Source: Madurella fahalii (taxonomy: Eukaryota; Ascomycota; Sordariomycetes; Sordariales). From it: a stretch of DNA of 64,000 nt. This document shows, one piece after another, positions 33,037-43,976 of the stretch; the stretch's first letter is position 1, and each line of letters begins with the position of its first letter. The notes beneath the pieces are model-generated. The model did not search any database and was not told the origin of the DNA. It worked only from the letters and a program-made list of their open reading frames with translations. Where the stretch lies: contig CM056875.1 in NCBI GenBank assembly GCA_029876055.1, positions 6,287,001 to 6,351,000 of the forward strand, given 5' to 3'. The translations under genes were made by a program, and so were the position numbers.

Positions 33037-35450
33037 TCAGGGCAGGCTGATTTGATGCTTCACCCACTTCTCGAGGCCACCACGCGCAATGATCTCCTGC
33101 ACATTGGGCGGCACCTCGCCGACCTTCTGACTCCAGGTCTTGCCGCCTTCACCCTCCGTGACAACAACTTTGCTGCGCCTCACATCCCAGACCAGCTTCC
33201 AGCCGGTGCGTCTCGTTAGCACCTTCTCGCCCTCCTTACCTCCGAACGTCTCCCGCAGCCGCTGCACCAGGCGCGGCACCTCGACGCCCATGAGGGCATT
33301 GTTGATGCTGTTGCGGCTGAAGATATTGCCGAAGCTGCCCGACACGACGAGCGGGATCTTCTTGGCAAGTATGGCGGTAGCAGCCTGCTCGCGCGAGCTG
33401 CCGCAGCCAAAGTTGAAGCCGGACACAAGAATGTCACCTGCCCGCGCAACCGAGCCAAACGACTTATCGTAATTCTCCATGCACACCTCGGCCATCTTCT
33501 CAACAGATATATTGTCCTGGTACGTGTACTTGCCTGGGTAGATGCCGTCGGTATTGATGTTGTCGGCATCGCAAAAGACAATCTCGCCCTCGATCTTCTC
33601 GGGGAAGCCAGGCAAAATCTCTGTCAGCGTCTCCTCGCCGCTCTCACCGGCGGACCCGGCAAGCTCGGCGGACTCGCCGAGCATCTCCTTCTCTGCGTCG
33701 GCAATCATGCCGTCAGCCTGTGAGATGATCTTGTCGAGAGCCTCTTCGATGCTCAGAGCTTTGTCTTGGGCATGGTCTCCATTACCCTCGCCGATAATGA
33801 CCTTCTCCACACCCTCCGGCTTTTGATACCAGCCAGGGCCAGCAATCTTGCCATGCAGGGCGCTGGCTGCAACGACTTCGGGACTGGCGAGGTAGGCCTT
33901 CGCCTCCGTCGAGCCCATACGCCCCTTGAAGTTGCGGTTGCTTGCGCTAATGCCAACCTCGCCGGCCTCGAGAAGACCTCGGCCGAGGCCAATACATGGA
34001 CCGCAGCCCGATGGAAGAGCGTCGGCCCCAGCATCGAGCAGGACTTGCCAGTCTCCAGCCTCTTCCGCCGCCTGCTGCTCGCGGAGAGACGCAGCCGCGA
34101 TATAGAACTTCACACCGTCCGCTACCTTTGGGATGACGCCATCCTTGGCAGCGTCCTTGAAGACCTTTGCCGCCGCAGCAATGTCTGAAGCACGCGAGTT
34201 GGTGCAGGAGACGAGATAAGCCTTGTCAACCTTGATATTTTGAGGCTCGAGGTCCTTGAGCGGGGTGGCGATTTTGACCGAGTTGGGTCCGGCAACGAAG
34301 GGCGACAATGTTGATAGGTTTAGATATAGTGACTTGGCATAAGTCGCACCCGGGTCTGCAGCTAAAGGGTTGTTGATCAATTCATCAATCTTAGCGTGTG
34401 TGAAGTTCCCCCGTGCGGCGAATTCCAGGTTTAGCATTGCGGAAGTGGTCGCCCTTGCTCTAAGCCAAGACTGTAATACCGTATCAATCGGGAACAGTCC
34501 GCTGAGGGCTCCCCACTCAGTCGTCATGTTGGCGATAGCGAGACGATCATCGATGGGTATGCTGCGCATGGTCTGTTCGGAGCCGGTGAATTCAATGGCA
34601 TGGTTAAGGACCTCATCATTGTTGAACAAGCCGCACAGAGCGACGATCACGTCTTTACCGGTGACCCCTGGAGGCAGGACGCCGGTAAAGGTCACCTTAG
34701 CGATGGGCGGAACCTGCCACCAAGTCCGGCCGGTTGCCCAGATGCTGGCAGCATCTGTCCGCACCACGGGCGTTCCTAGCGCGCCAATGCCACCATACAT
34801 GTTGGAGTGTGAGTCGGAAGCGACGGTGACGGTACCGGGCCAGGCATGGCCCTCTTCGACCATGATTTGATGCCCGATCCCACGTCCCGCACCATAGAAC
34901 CTGACCCCGTGCTTCTTGGCAAACTCTTCAATTTGGCGGTACTTCTTGAGGTTGGTCTCGCTCTTGTTCTGCACATCATGATCCAGAGTCATGATGATCT
35001 GCTTGTTGTTGTAGATCTTTGAGGCGCCAATCGACATGAACTTCAGGGCCACCGGCCATGAGTTGTCGTGTGTCATGCAGAGTGGCGCGATAGTAACGTA
35101 ATCGCCGGCTTTGACCTTCTTGCCCGGCGCGAGGCCGACCGAGTATCGCTGGACGATCTTCTCCGTCAGCGTCTGCGGCGTCTGCGGCGCACTCTTCAGG
35201 GACGAGAGGAATTGCGCGGAGGCTTCGTTCTCGAGCTGTGTATGGAACGCATCTTGGCGGAGGCGTAGTGTTGTCGTGAAGGGTGCAATGGGTACCCGTC
35301 GGGCTGCGATCCTCGGAGTCCTCGCGGCGAGGAGGGCCTGGCGCCCACCCCTGCTGGCAGCCAACGCCAGGCTTCTTCTCTACCAATTCGACCGGTAAGT
35401 ATGACACAGAAAGCCAAGATATCCCGAAAACATACCACAGGTGTGATCAT
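33037..35450 (-). CDS. LYS4: Homoaconitase, mitochondrial (lysine biosynthesis)
   Basis: Exons 35436-35450 (MITPV) and 33037-35379 give 785 residues. The main frame lacks an ATG and begins after a TAG acceptor. A GTATGT donor 56 bases upstream joins in phase, producing an Arg-rich presequence (MITPVRRSLALAASRGGRQA). The protein is an aconitase-superfamily enzyme with [4Fe-4S] ligands in SCTNSR (about residue 396) and CGPCIG (about 464), the substrate-binding HDNSWPVALKFMSIGA region, and the swivel domain with GCGSSREQAA. Overall pattern and length match fungal LysF/Lys4, which converts homocitrate/homoaconitate to homoisocitrate in the alpha-aminoadipate pathway. Aconitase is excluded by sequence style and length. 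The start exon is inferred from splice consensus only. Confidence 0.93.
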
Positions 35451-36723
35451 GATCGTGATGCGCGGGAAAGTATCATCCCAACAACCTGGAGGGTCATTAA
35501 AGATGCGCGATCGGAGCAGACTATTTGTTGCAAATATCCCCAAAATGCGACTGGAGACTGGTCTGGCAGTAAAATTTTAGTGGGGTCGAAGTTGTGACGC
35601 TGCCGTTCACCGCCTTTCGGAACCGGCACACGTACCCCGGGCATTGGTTTGTGCGTACACTTAATTCCTTCGGCAGGTACACCATACAGTATTGTATATA
35701 CGATACGTACCTGCTAACTACCCAACCTAAGATGAAACTGGAGACTCGGACTTCTTTACCGACCGTTTTTTGGGGCTACAGTATTTCCAGGATCCAAACT
35801 GCTTCCGGTCCTCATGGATCAGCTTTCAAAAGGTCGGCCGAGGCCCTCTTTGCTTGCCTTTACACTGTCGGGTTTGGCCCAGCAAACATCTCGAAAGCCG
35901 CAGCCTGCGGGGCCAGAGCGAGGATCCGCTTTCGAAGTCCGGCCAGCGTCCAGACGCCATTAGTCTCCGAACCTAATGCCGCTGTCCTGAACAGCGGGGC
36001 GTCATATCCTCACTCATGAATCATCGGTGAGCCATAACATACAACAACTGTATATTGCATCCTCTATGGTCGTCCCTGGCCGAAAAAGCCACATCGAGGA
36101 TTCTACCCTTGGTTGTGGGAAGACCCAGTCCTGCTGAGTCAGCAGCTGCGGAACGATCTCCTCACCGAAATCCGAGTCAAACTGCTGAATGTTCCCGAAA
36201 AAGAGGGCACACTGCCCAGCATATTACGTACCACAGAAGGCATCAGACCGGTGCTGAAGCCTAAAATTCCACGTTATCTAGGCTGAAAATCCCCACAACT
36301 GGAAGCTGGGTCTCTGCCTATCAGTCCCTGAAAGTCTAAAGCTCGGTTTCGCTTTCACCCGGTTCCGACTACGACAGCCAGTTTTGAACTCGAATGTGAG
36401 GCTCGCACAACGTCCATCACTTCGGATTCGCCGGCGGGCATCAAAATACAATACAGGGTTTACGGAGCATCCAGTGCCCAAGGTACCACACCTGAGTCTT
36501 CTCGCGGCTCGTCGCAAATCCTCGAGCACGGACGGGCTGCAATCCAGTTGCAATCGTCAGCCTGGCGCCTCCCAACGACCCCCACCATTACCAGGCCTTG
36601 TCTGTCATCGCCACTGGCCCCTCGATGTAATCGAGGCTTCACCAGCAACTCGAGCGTCGCCCGGGGACGGCGTCATGTGCGATTAGTTCGACTTTTTTTT
36701 CTGTCGTATATCCAGCCGCCATA
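35451..36723. promoter_or_regulatory. Divergent promoter region of LYS4 and a zinc-cluster factor
   Basis: The 1,273 bases between two divergent starts contain no gene. The most distinct element is the TGAGTCA palindrome at 36131-36145. The last 40 bases before 36724 contain a T-rich stretch that is likely leader of the transcription-factor gene. Confidence 0.5.
36131..36145. promoter_or_regulatory. Palindromic TGAGTCA site (CPC1/Gcn4-type)
   Basis: CTGCTGAGTCAGCAG is a perfect palindrome around a central G and contains the bZIP heptamer TGAGTCA. It lies about 680 bases upstream of LYS4 and about 580 upstream of the zinc-cluster gene. Lysine genes are known targets of cross-pathway control in fungi, which makes LYS4 the more likely client. 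Confidence 0.5.
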
Positions 36724-39013
36724 ATGGCATCCACATCTACCCCCGATTCACATGCGTCAGCCCCCATGCCAAACGTTTCGGTCGTGTCCAGCAAACCTAC
36801 GCGAATCCTTGCCTGCGTTCTCTGTCAACACAGAAAGATCAAATGTGACAGGAATTTCCCATGCGCTAATTGTATTAAAGTAAGAGAGAGCAAGAGAGAC
36901 AGAGCGCTCCTGGTTTTATCCGGCGTCTTTGCTGACCCCTTGAAGGCAAACGTCAAGTGCACGCCGAGCACGCCGGCCCCTGCTCGCAAACGCAGGCGGC
37001 CCAACCAGGACCTCCAGGAGAGGCTGGCCAGGTGTGAAGAACTCCTAAAGGAGTATGCAACCGAGAAGCCGCCAGAGGGCGCAACACCGCGCCCTCCTCA
37101 GACGCCTTCGCAAGACGACCTGGCCCTGAAGTGGCAGCCGACAGGAAAACTCGTCAAACAAGATGGAACCGTACGCTTCATAGACAGTCCTTTGCTGTCC
37201 ACCGTTTACGAAGAGGTTTGTACCAACCTGGTGCACGTTGGCCTCGAAGTCCGCTCACAGCCAAAACCTGGCAGCTCCGAGCCATGAGGGAGATCGTCGA
37301 CACCGATGGCGCCGACGACTACAGTCCGGAGACCACGAGCCCCGACGACAACTCCGACTTACTTCTCGGTGGTGACACCCCCATGGCAAAAGTCGAGAGC
37401 CTCTGGCCCGACCCGGTCCATGTCTTCCATCTTTGGCAGAAGTATCTGGACAGGGTAAACCCGCTGACCAAGATTATCCACGTCCCGTCACTGCAGCCCC
37501 ACGTTGCCGAGGCTGCCAGCCACTCTCACAACATCCCAAAGAATATCGAGGCACTCTTGTTCTCCATCTTTGTCATGGCCGTCATCTCTCTTACGCCAGA
37601 CGAGTGCAGGGAGCTGCTGGGGCAGTCGAGGGAAGAAGCACTCGAGAGGTTTTCTTTAGGAGTCAAACAGAGCCTTCGCGGAATGAACTTCCTCAAGCAC
37701 CACGACCTGACTACTCTTCAAGCCCTAGTCATCTATTTGGTACGGATACGACCTAGGACCGCGACCTGGTCATCGCTCGCTAACCCGTGTCGCAGATTTC
37801 CCTCCAGGGCCGATACAACCGGCATGCCGTATGGATTTTGAATGGTGTCGCCCTTCGCATCGCGCAAAAGATGGGGTTGCACCGCGACGGTGAGAACCTA
37901 GGTCTGACGCCTTTTGAGTCGGAGATGCGGAGGCGGCTCTGGTGGCAAATCATCCTGACGGACTCTAAATACGCCCTTTTCTCCGGCCTAAGCCATACCG
38001 TGCTTCCCAGGGACTTTGATACGAAGCGACCCAGAAACGTCAACGACGCAGATATCTTCCCCTCAGCGACGGAACCGTTCCAGGACCGCGATGGCCCCAC
38101 CGAGATGATCTTCTGTCTCCTTAACTACAGGGTTGCGAGGTATTTCATCGAGAGCCCTGGCTTCGAGACCATGATTATGATACAAGAGGGCGATTCGGCT
38201 GAGGGCAACAGCGGCCCGACCGAAGAGCAGCTGACGGTATATCGGCGGGGTTTCGAGCAGCTGGGCAAAGACCTCCTAGAAATGCTCGACAAGTACTGCG
38301 ATCCGACGGCAGGACCCGTGCACGAGATGGCCGTAAGAATGAGGCGAAACATCCTCGACATGATCACTGAAATCATCACGCCTCCCAAATTGTCACCCGA
38401 GTGGGGAGGGGAGGTTCGCTCGGCCAAGGACAACACGTTCAAGGTCGCCATCGGGTCGCTTGAGCAGAACGAGAACCAGTACATGTCGGCAAAGGACAAG
38501 GGCTTTGCTTGGTTCACGCTCCTGCACTTCCAGCTGGACATTTTCATGTACTTGGCCGTCCAGCTGTGCCATCGCACCGAAGGCAAGCTCGTCGAGCGAG
38601 CATGGAGGCAGGTCGATGCGGTGTACTCGTCTCACCCAGAGTTGTTTGACGTGACCAACAAGACGCACGCCATGCTCGCCGTCTACATCCTCAAGGCGTG
38701 GAGAAAGAGGGAGCAGGTCATTTTTGACCGCACCGGGCAGGCTCCCGAAACACCCTTCTACGTCGAGAAGCTACGGGTATGCATGCCGAATGACGACTAC
38801 AAAACGGAGCCGACGCCTCCGAATCCGTACACACCAGTGAGCTTAACAGGGATGCAAGCTCACCCTAATGTTTCCGATGGCACACTCGATCAATTTCTGG
38901 GCTATTACGATGGCTCTGGGGTCGACTGGGATATGTTTGACAGTCCATCCGTGGAGGGCGGCCACGGAGTGCCATTCGCAGCATTCGGAATGGGGCCCGC
39001 GGGCGGATGGTGA
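36724..39013 (+). CDS. Zn2Cys6 fungal-specific transcription factor
   Basis: Exons 36724-36879, 36946-37215, 37275-37739 and 37796-39013 encode 702 residues. The zinc cluster (about residues 31-59) reads C-X2-C-X6-C-X5-C-X2-C-X6-C, with the first intron falling between the fifth and sixth cysteines. A basic linker (KRRRPNQDLQERL) leads into a short coiled-coil-like stretch. The central region contains the fungal_trans pattern, including QGRYNRHAVWILNGVALRI and GLHRDGE...EMRRRLWWQI, and residues 300-600 are typical of the middle homology region. The C terminus is Gly/Asp-rich and acidic, possibly activating. It should bind CGG-type DNA as a dimer in the nucleus. It shares a promoter with LYS4, but a role in lysine control is only a guess. 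Target genes are unknown. Confidence 0.9.
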
Positions 39014-40031
39014 AGACTTAGGAAGCGGCGCTTCAATGATGAGTCACGGAGTGTGGAAGCACGACGGAAGCCAACGGCTGGAAGAAGTTGATTTCACTTG
39101 TCGGCGTGATACCCCCTCCTCAATCAAGACCGCATCCCCAATATCTTTGACGACTTACGACCTGGTATTTTTTTTTCTATCTTTTTTTTTTCTCCCTGGG
39201 AGGCTAGTGTATTAGTAGCGAGGGTGGGATTCTCCCAAATAGACCGGTTGGGTAGTTGACATGCGCGGGTTGCGTCCAATTTTCGGCCTACTAGAATCGT
39301 CGTCCAAAATTATAGCTATGTTGAACCTTCGTCTTGCAGTACCATACCTGGTTATTATATACCCAGAAGGGCATTGTCTTCTTCCTCACTTTCGTTGTTC
39401 CTCGTTCTTGTCGTCATCCAGGATGGTGGTTGCGGTCTTGTGTAGGAAGACAAGTCTCGAACACCACAAAGTAACGTGCGATGACGGCGATATAGTGACG
39501 CAAGGAGATAGGATTGAGAGAAGGGGCTGTGAGAGCTACGTGCTGGATTCTCTGCCCTGAGTGATTCACTGTATTGTGACGCCCCGCAAGCACCGGTCGA
39601 GATGCAGCCGAAGCAAAGCCTTGTGTGATAGATGCACTGAGCCGACTTTGGGAATACTACTATACTCAATCTTCGGACGAGCCTGATTGCAAGTTATCAT
39701 TACCTCGCAGTCAAGCAGTGAGGCTAGACTAGCAAGAAGCAGACCTATTGGGAATACCGATTGGATTATAGAGCCCGGTTCCGAGGGGTAATTAATACTA
39801 AAATATAATACAAAAAAACGAAGGCGAGATGTTGTAACGTAGTATGAAAACAAAGCTCTGTTGATTCGTTGGGTTCTTGTGTCAACATTCTTGGTGTTGG
39901 CTGCCAACTGATGAGGGCGTCCGTCCCGCGGCCCCGCCACGGTGCTCTGCGCCCCACCATGAGGCTGCTCTCACCAAGGCAATTCCGTTCCCGGATTATA
40001 CCCATCTCACAAGACCATCAAGGCATACAAA
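39014..40031. other. Intergenic, nothing recognised
   Basis: The 3' flank of the zinc-cluster gene has T-rich runs (39166-39190) that may be its polyadenylation region. The last 300 bases are the presumed promoter of the following gene. Confidence 0.5.
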
Positions 40032-41320
40032 ATGAGCTCCGAGAAACCCAAGACGGACATCTCAAACCCCCGGCGAATCCTCGCCGTCTCTCTCGTCGAC
40101 TCTGCTCAGCACCTAAGCGACGTCATCAAAGGTATGCCAAACGTCTCACCCACCCCGTCAATTCTCAACCCCCAAAGCATCTCACGTTCACTCTCTCCTT
40201 ATTCACAACAAACCTACCCCTACCTGATTTCCGCTTGCCCAACATCTCCACCTTCACACAAACCCCCTTTCCGCAATACATCCATCCATCCTAAATCTTC
40301 TTACTTATTCAAATTGTTAAAAAACCAAAAAAACAAAACCACAGACCTCACAGGCACCGCCCCTTCGCAACCATCGGACCCGCTCGACGCCCTCGCGGGG
40401 ACGACCCACCCGCTGGCCCTGCGCACGGCCTACTACACGGCCACGGTGCCCGTGTGGCTCGACCTGGTCGCGTCGCCGGCCGAGTGGGCCGCCACGTTCC
40501 TGTCGGCCGAGGCGAGGGAGGTGCTGGCCGTCCTGGGCGGGGTGGTGGTCGTCTTCCCGCTGGTATCGGCGGCGGCGTCCTCCCCCGTCCCCCGCTCGTC
40601 TCCTCCGCGCAGCGGTCGGCAAGCGGCGAGGGAGTTGGTGGAGCACGTCGGGCGGGTGGTGAAGGAGGGGCTGGGAGGGTGGGAGTGGGATGGGGTGAGT
40701 TTGGCTGTCGGGGTGGGGGTTGGTGCTGGCGATGATGACAATGGTGATGATGATGGGGGTGGGGGGAAGAGATGGATGAGTGGGAGGATTGGTGCGCCGA
40801 GTGGGGGATGGAGTTTGTCTATCTCTCTCCTAAGGGCAGGAGTCGGGAGGCTGATGTGCTGAGGAACGAGTTCGGGGAGAAAATGGGGCTGGCGAGGATC
40901 CGGGAGGCGTTGGAGGCGAATGATTGGTCTGGTGGTGGCGGCGGTGGTGGTGTTGATGGTGCCCTTGGGGATGATGATGATGGCGAGGAAGAGGAACAAG
41001 GGGCCGTAAAAGGGAAAGAGAAGCAGAAAAAAGAGGAGGGTGAGGAGGATTACGAGTTCGACCCCGAGAGTCTTGACTTCGGGTTTGATCGGGAGGACTT
41101 TGTGGGGTTGAAGAAAGCCATCTGGGCTGGCGGGTCAGGAGGCACTGGGGAGGGTTCCAAGGATGACGACGAGGAAAAATTAGACGAGGAGGAGGTCCGG
41201 AAACTGGAGCGCATGATGCTGAAACTACAAGCGGTGAGGGATGCGAGCACCGGCTTGCCTGAAGAGCAGCGGAAGAGGATGGCGAAGCAGGCGGTTGGGG
41301 AGGTCATGAAAGAGCTGTGA
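40032..41320 (+). CDS. Alpha/gamma-adaptin-binding protein p34 (IRC6-like)
   Basis: Exons 40032-40131, 40345-40694 and 40772-41320 give 332 residues. The first intron (GTATGC to ACAG, 213 bases) fits the phase exactly (VIK joined to DLTG). The second begins GTGAGT and ends at AG 40771; an AG at 40780 would also keep the frame and delete three residues. The N terminus ISNPRRILAVSLVDSAQHLS resembles a Rossmann-like small-GTPase-type fold. The WEDWCAEWGMEFVYL segment and the C-terminal acidic then helical region (FDREDFVGLKKAI, LERMMLKLQAVRDASTGLP) match the p34/AAGAB family, including its final RxxAxxAVxxxxxxL helix. The family assists clathrin adaptor assembly. Its yeast relative is Irc6. A Gly/Asp-rich low-complexity stretch lies in the middle. 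Confidence 0.75.
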
Positions 41321-42237
41321 TGGCCGGGTTGTGTCTGTTGGCTTGTTTGGGCTTCAAAGACCTCGCATCAAAGTCCTGAGTTGAGAAGCGATCGGCAGTG
41401 GGAATGCGAGTACAGCGCAGTTGGCCTCGTCACCGGGAACAGACGGTAACCATGTTCCCAGCTGAAACACAATGTGAACCGTGTCTGTTGTATTTGCACC
41501 ACAATGGGCAAACTTCTACCCCCGATTCCGGCTCCGCATACGGAAATGGGGTGGCCCTAAGATGCCTCGGGTCACTAACCCATCACGCGCCTTAGCCTGC
41601 CGAAGGGTTCTGGTACTGTACATGCCCGGTCGAACGGGGAGCATATCGCTGGGCTCGTCATCAGAAGCACAGGGCAGAAGCACAAGGCAGACAATTCGTC
41701 TTCAGGGATCTTTCAAACGCAACACTGCCGGGATGGCCCCTGGCAGAAGACATTTACACTTACACAGTACAAGTCGTTTCGGGACAGACACCGAGATCTC
41801 GGCTGACCTGCCGATGCAATCTTTTCAACTTGCGACAGCCAAGTTGCTGCTGCTTGGATTCTGTCGCCGGAGATCCCAGCTTTAACCGAGCGTCTGTGCC
41901 CGGACAAGATCGCATTCCCAAAATATCTCGATCCCGTCTGATGCATGAAGCCACGACACATCCACGGGTGGTCGATCATTGCATCGTAGTTGGAGCCAAG
42001 AAGCGGGTAAAAGGGGGATTCCACGGGCAACGGCAGAGGAGACGGAAGACCGGGGTAGCACCTCGGGGCCGGTACCCTATTGGAAAGAAAATGTCGGGGC
42101 AGTCAGGCGCGTCCCGGATCGCCAGACAACTTCATCTTTTGGAACAGAAGACGAAGGTTAGCAAAGATCAGACGAAGCTTGGGCGGGTGATTGCCCGACC
42201 ACGGCGATCGGCTGTTACAGATTGATAAGGGGATGGG

Positions 42238-42279
42238 ATTATGGAACGGTTGAGTTGCTTCCAAGCTACGTTCCATAAT
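42238..42279. repeat. 11-bp perfect inverted repeat
   Basis: ATTATGGAACG at 42238-42248 and its complement CGTTCCATAAT at 42269-42279 are separated by 20 bases. Confidence 0.8.
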
Positions 42280-43921
42280 GGAGGGCTGCGGGGACAGATA
42301 CTAAACAAGCGGGGTGGTCTGGTATGGCACGTCGGCAGCAGCGAGATTCGCTGTTTGTTTTGGCCGTTACAGCATTCTAAGCCCGACGCGGGTGTTGGGT
42401 GTTGCATGAAGTGGCGTGGCTGTCTCGCTGAGTCGGAGAGTTGTTGTTGTCAGATCCGGGGTGCTGGTCATAACCGGCACTCTTATCAACAGGGGCCCCC
42501 GGAGCAAGCCCTAAAAGGCAGCTGAGAACTGGTCCAGAGCTGCCGACGGATGGATTCTCGATTAGTGCAACCCAGTCGAGGCGTGAGCCTTCCGCTGTGA
42601 CTCTCGATTTGGCAGTACGGTCCCTCGACCACGGATGCCGGATTTGACCTGTTGTCTTGAACATGCCGCGGGATGCAATGTGAGGATTGGTCTAGCTGGG
42701 CCGGGCACTGCCCATTGTAGACGAGGCATGATCGCCATCGGGTTGAACTTTAGGGGGGACGGCTTCACCGTGGGCCAGTTATGGTGGTTCTCTGTCAACA
42801 AGGGTGCAGGGTGCCGACGTTCCATTTCGAGCCCGTTATCCCCGTGACACAGTCGGGTTCGGAGCTGGGCCGGAAGTCGAGCGGAGTTGAGCGGCATTTC
42901 AGTTGTTCCTGGGCTCCAATCACGGCGCCGGCCGCGGTGCCTGTCGCATGTCAGGGCTGAAGAGGACGCCACATCCTGCGCCATAACAAGTCTTGGGTGG
43001 TCGATTGGCATTCGGCGATTCCACCCTTCACGACCTCCACAGCGAATCCGCACTCGCAGAACGGCTTCCGGGAGACCATCAAAACCACATGCCCGTCCCG
43101 CCATTACGTGCTTCCTTTGTCGTCTCGTGGCCGCCGCACGGGAGCGCCTCGGGACTTTCACTCGGCGTCCGCCCAATTCTGTTACAGGCTCAGGTTACGC
43201 CCTCCCGCCTGGACGTACATATGTTGCATGAACAGCGGGGCTGTTTCAACCAATCAGTCTACCTCTAGCCCGGCTTCTGCTTTCAGCGCATGAACAAGTA
43301 CGGCAGCCTCGCGTCGTCCAACAAGTGCGAGGCGCGTCGGGCGCGTTGGATCTATGGCGGTTCTGGATTCCACCTCTGCACTGGGGCACCGTCACGAGTC
43401 AACCATTCCAAGACCCAGGGATACCGCTGGGAAAGGAAACTTGGGTACCATTTGCCAGCCCCACTAGAGTACAAATAGTGTTGAGCTATGCGGGAAGATC
43501 ACGGAAAGAGTTGAGATGGGGAAAAGCCAAGTTCGAAACTCGCCAAATCCTCGTGGAAGTGATTGACGAAGTCGCTGCCGAAATCGTCTACCGTGCCAAG
43601 CGAAGCCAAATGGCCTGGAGCCTTGACCGAGGAAAGGGGGAACCTGCTTTCTGAACGGGGTGCTCTAAAAATGGTGCCAGGATCGGTGTTGCACATTACC
43701 AGCATCAGGGCACAAGATCGAGAAGGGGGGAGGGGGGAAGAGGGAAAAAAAAAAAAAAAAGCAGAGGATAAAGGTACCGACACAACACAGGTGCTAACCC
43801 CGGTTTGGAGGTGTGGCAAGCAAGGGTTCAGGCCAATCGCGTGACACCTAGGTACATGTACAATTCGCAAGGAGACGTTCCTGCAGGTCCCTCCCAGAAT
43901 CTCGCGCAGCCTGCCTTCTCA

Positions 43922-43976
43922 GGGGTAAAGTGGGGCGTATGGCCCGAATGCACACCAACATACACCACTTTACCCC
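43922..43976. repeat. Long imperfect hairpin
   Basis: GGGGTAAAGTGG at 43922-43933 pairs with CCACTTTACCCC at 43965-43976. A further GTATG/CATAC pair (43937-43941 with 43959-43963) extends the stem across a small internal loop. Confidence 0.8.

Noticed and set aside
42562..43176. 204-residue minus-strand frame in the 5.3 kb gap
   Set aside because: Basic, low-hydrophobicity text with no motif, no splice support and no start context. Length is expected by chance in GC-rich DNA.
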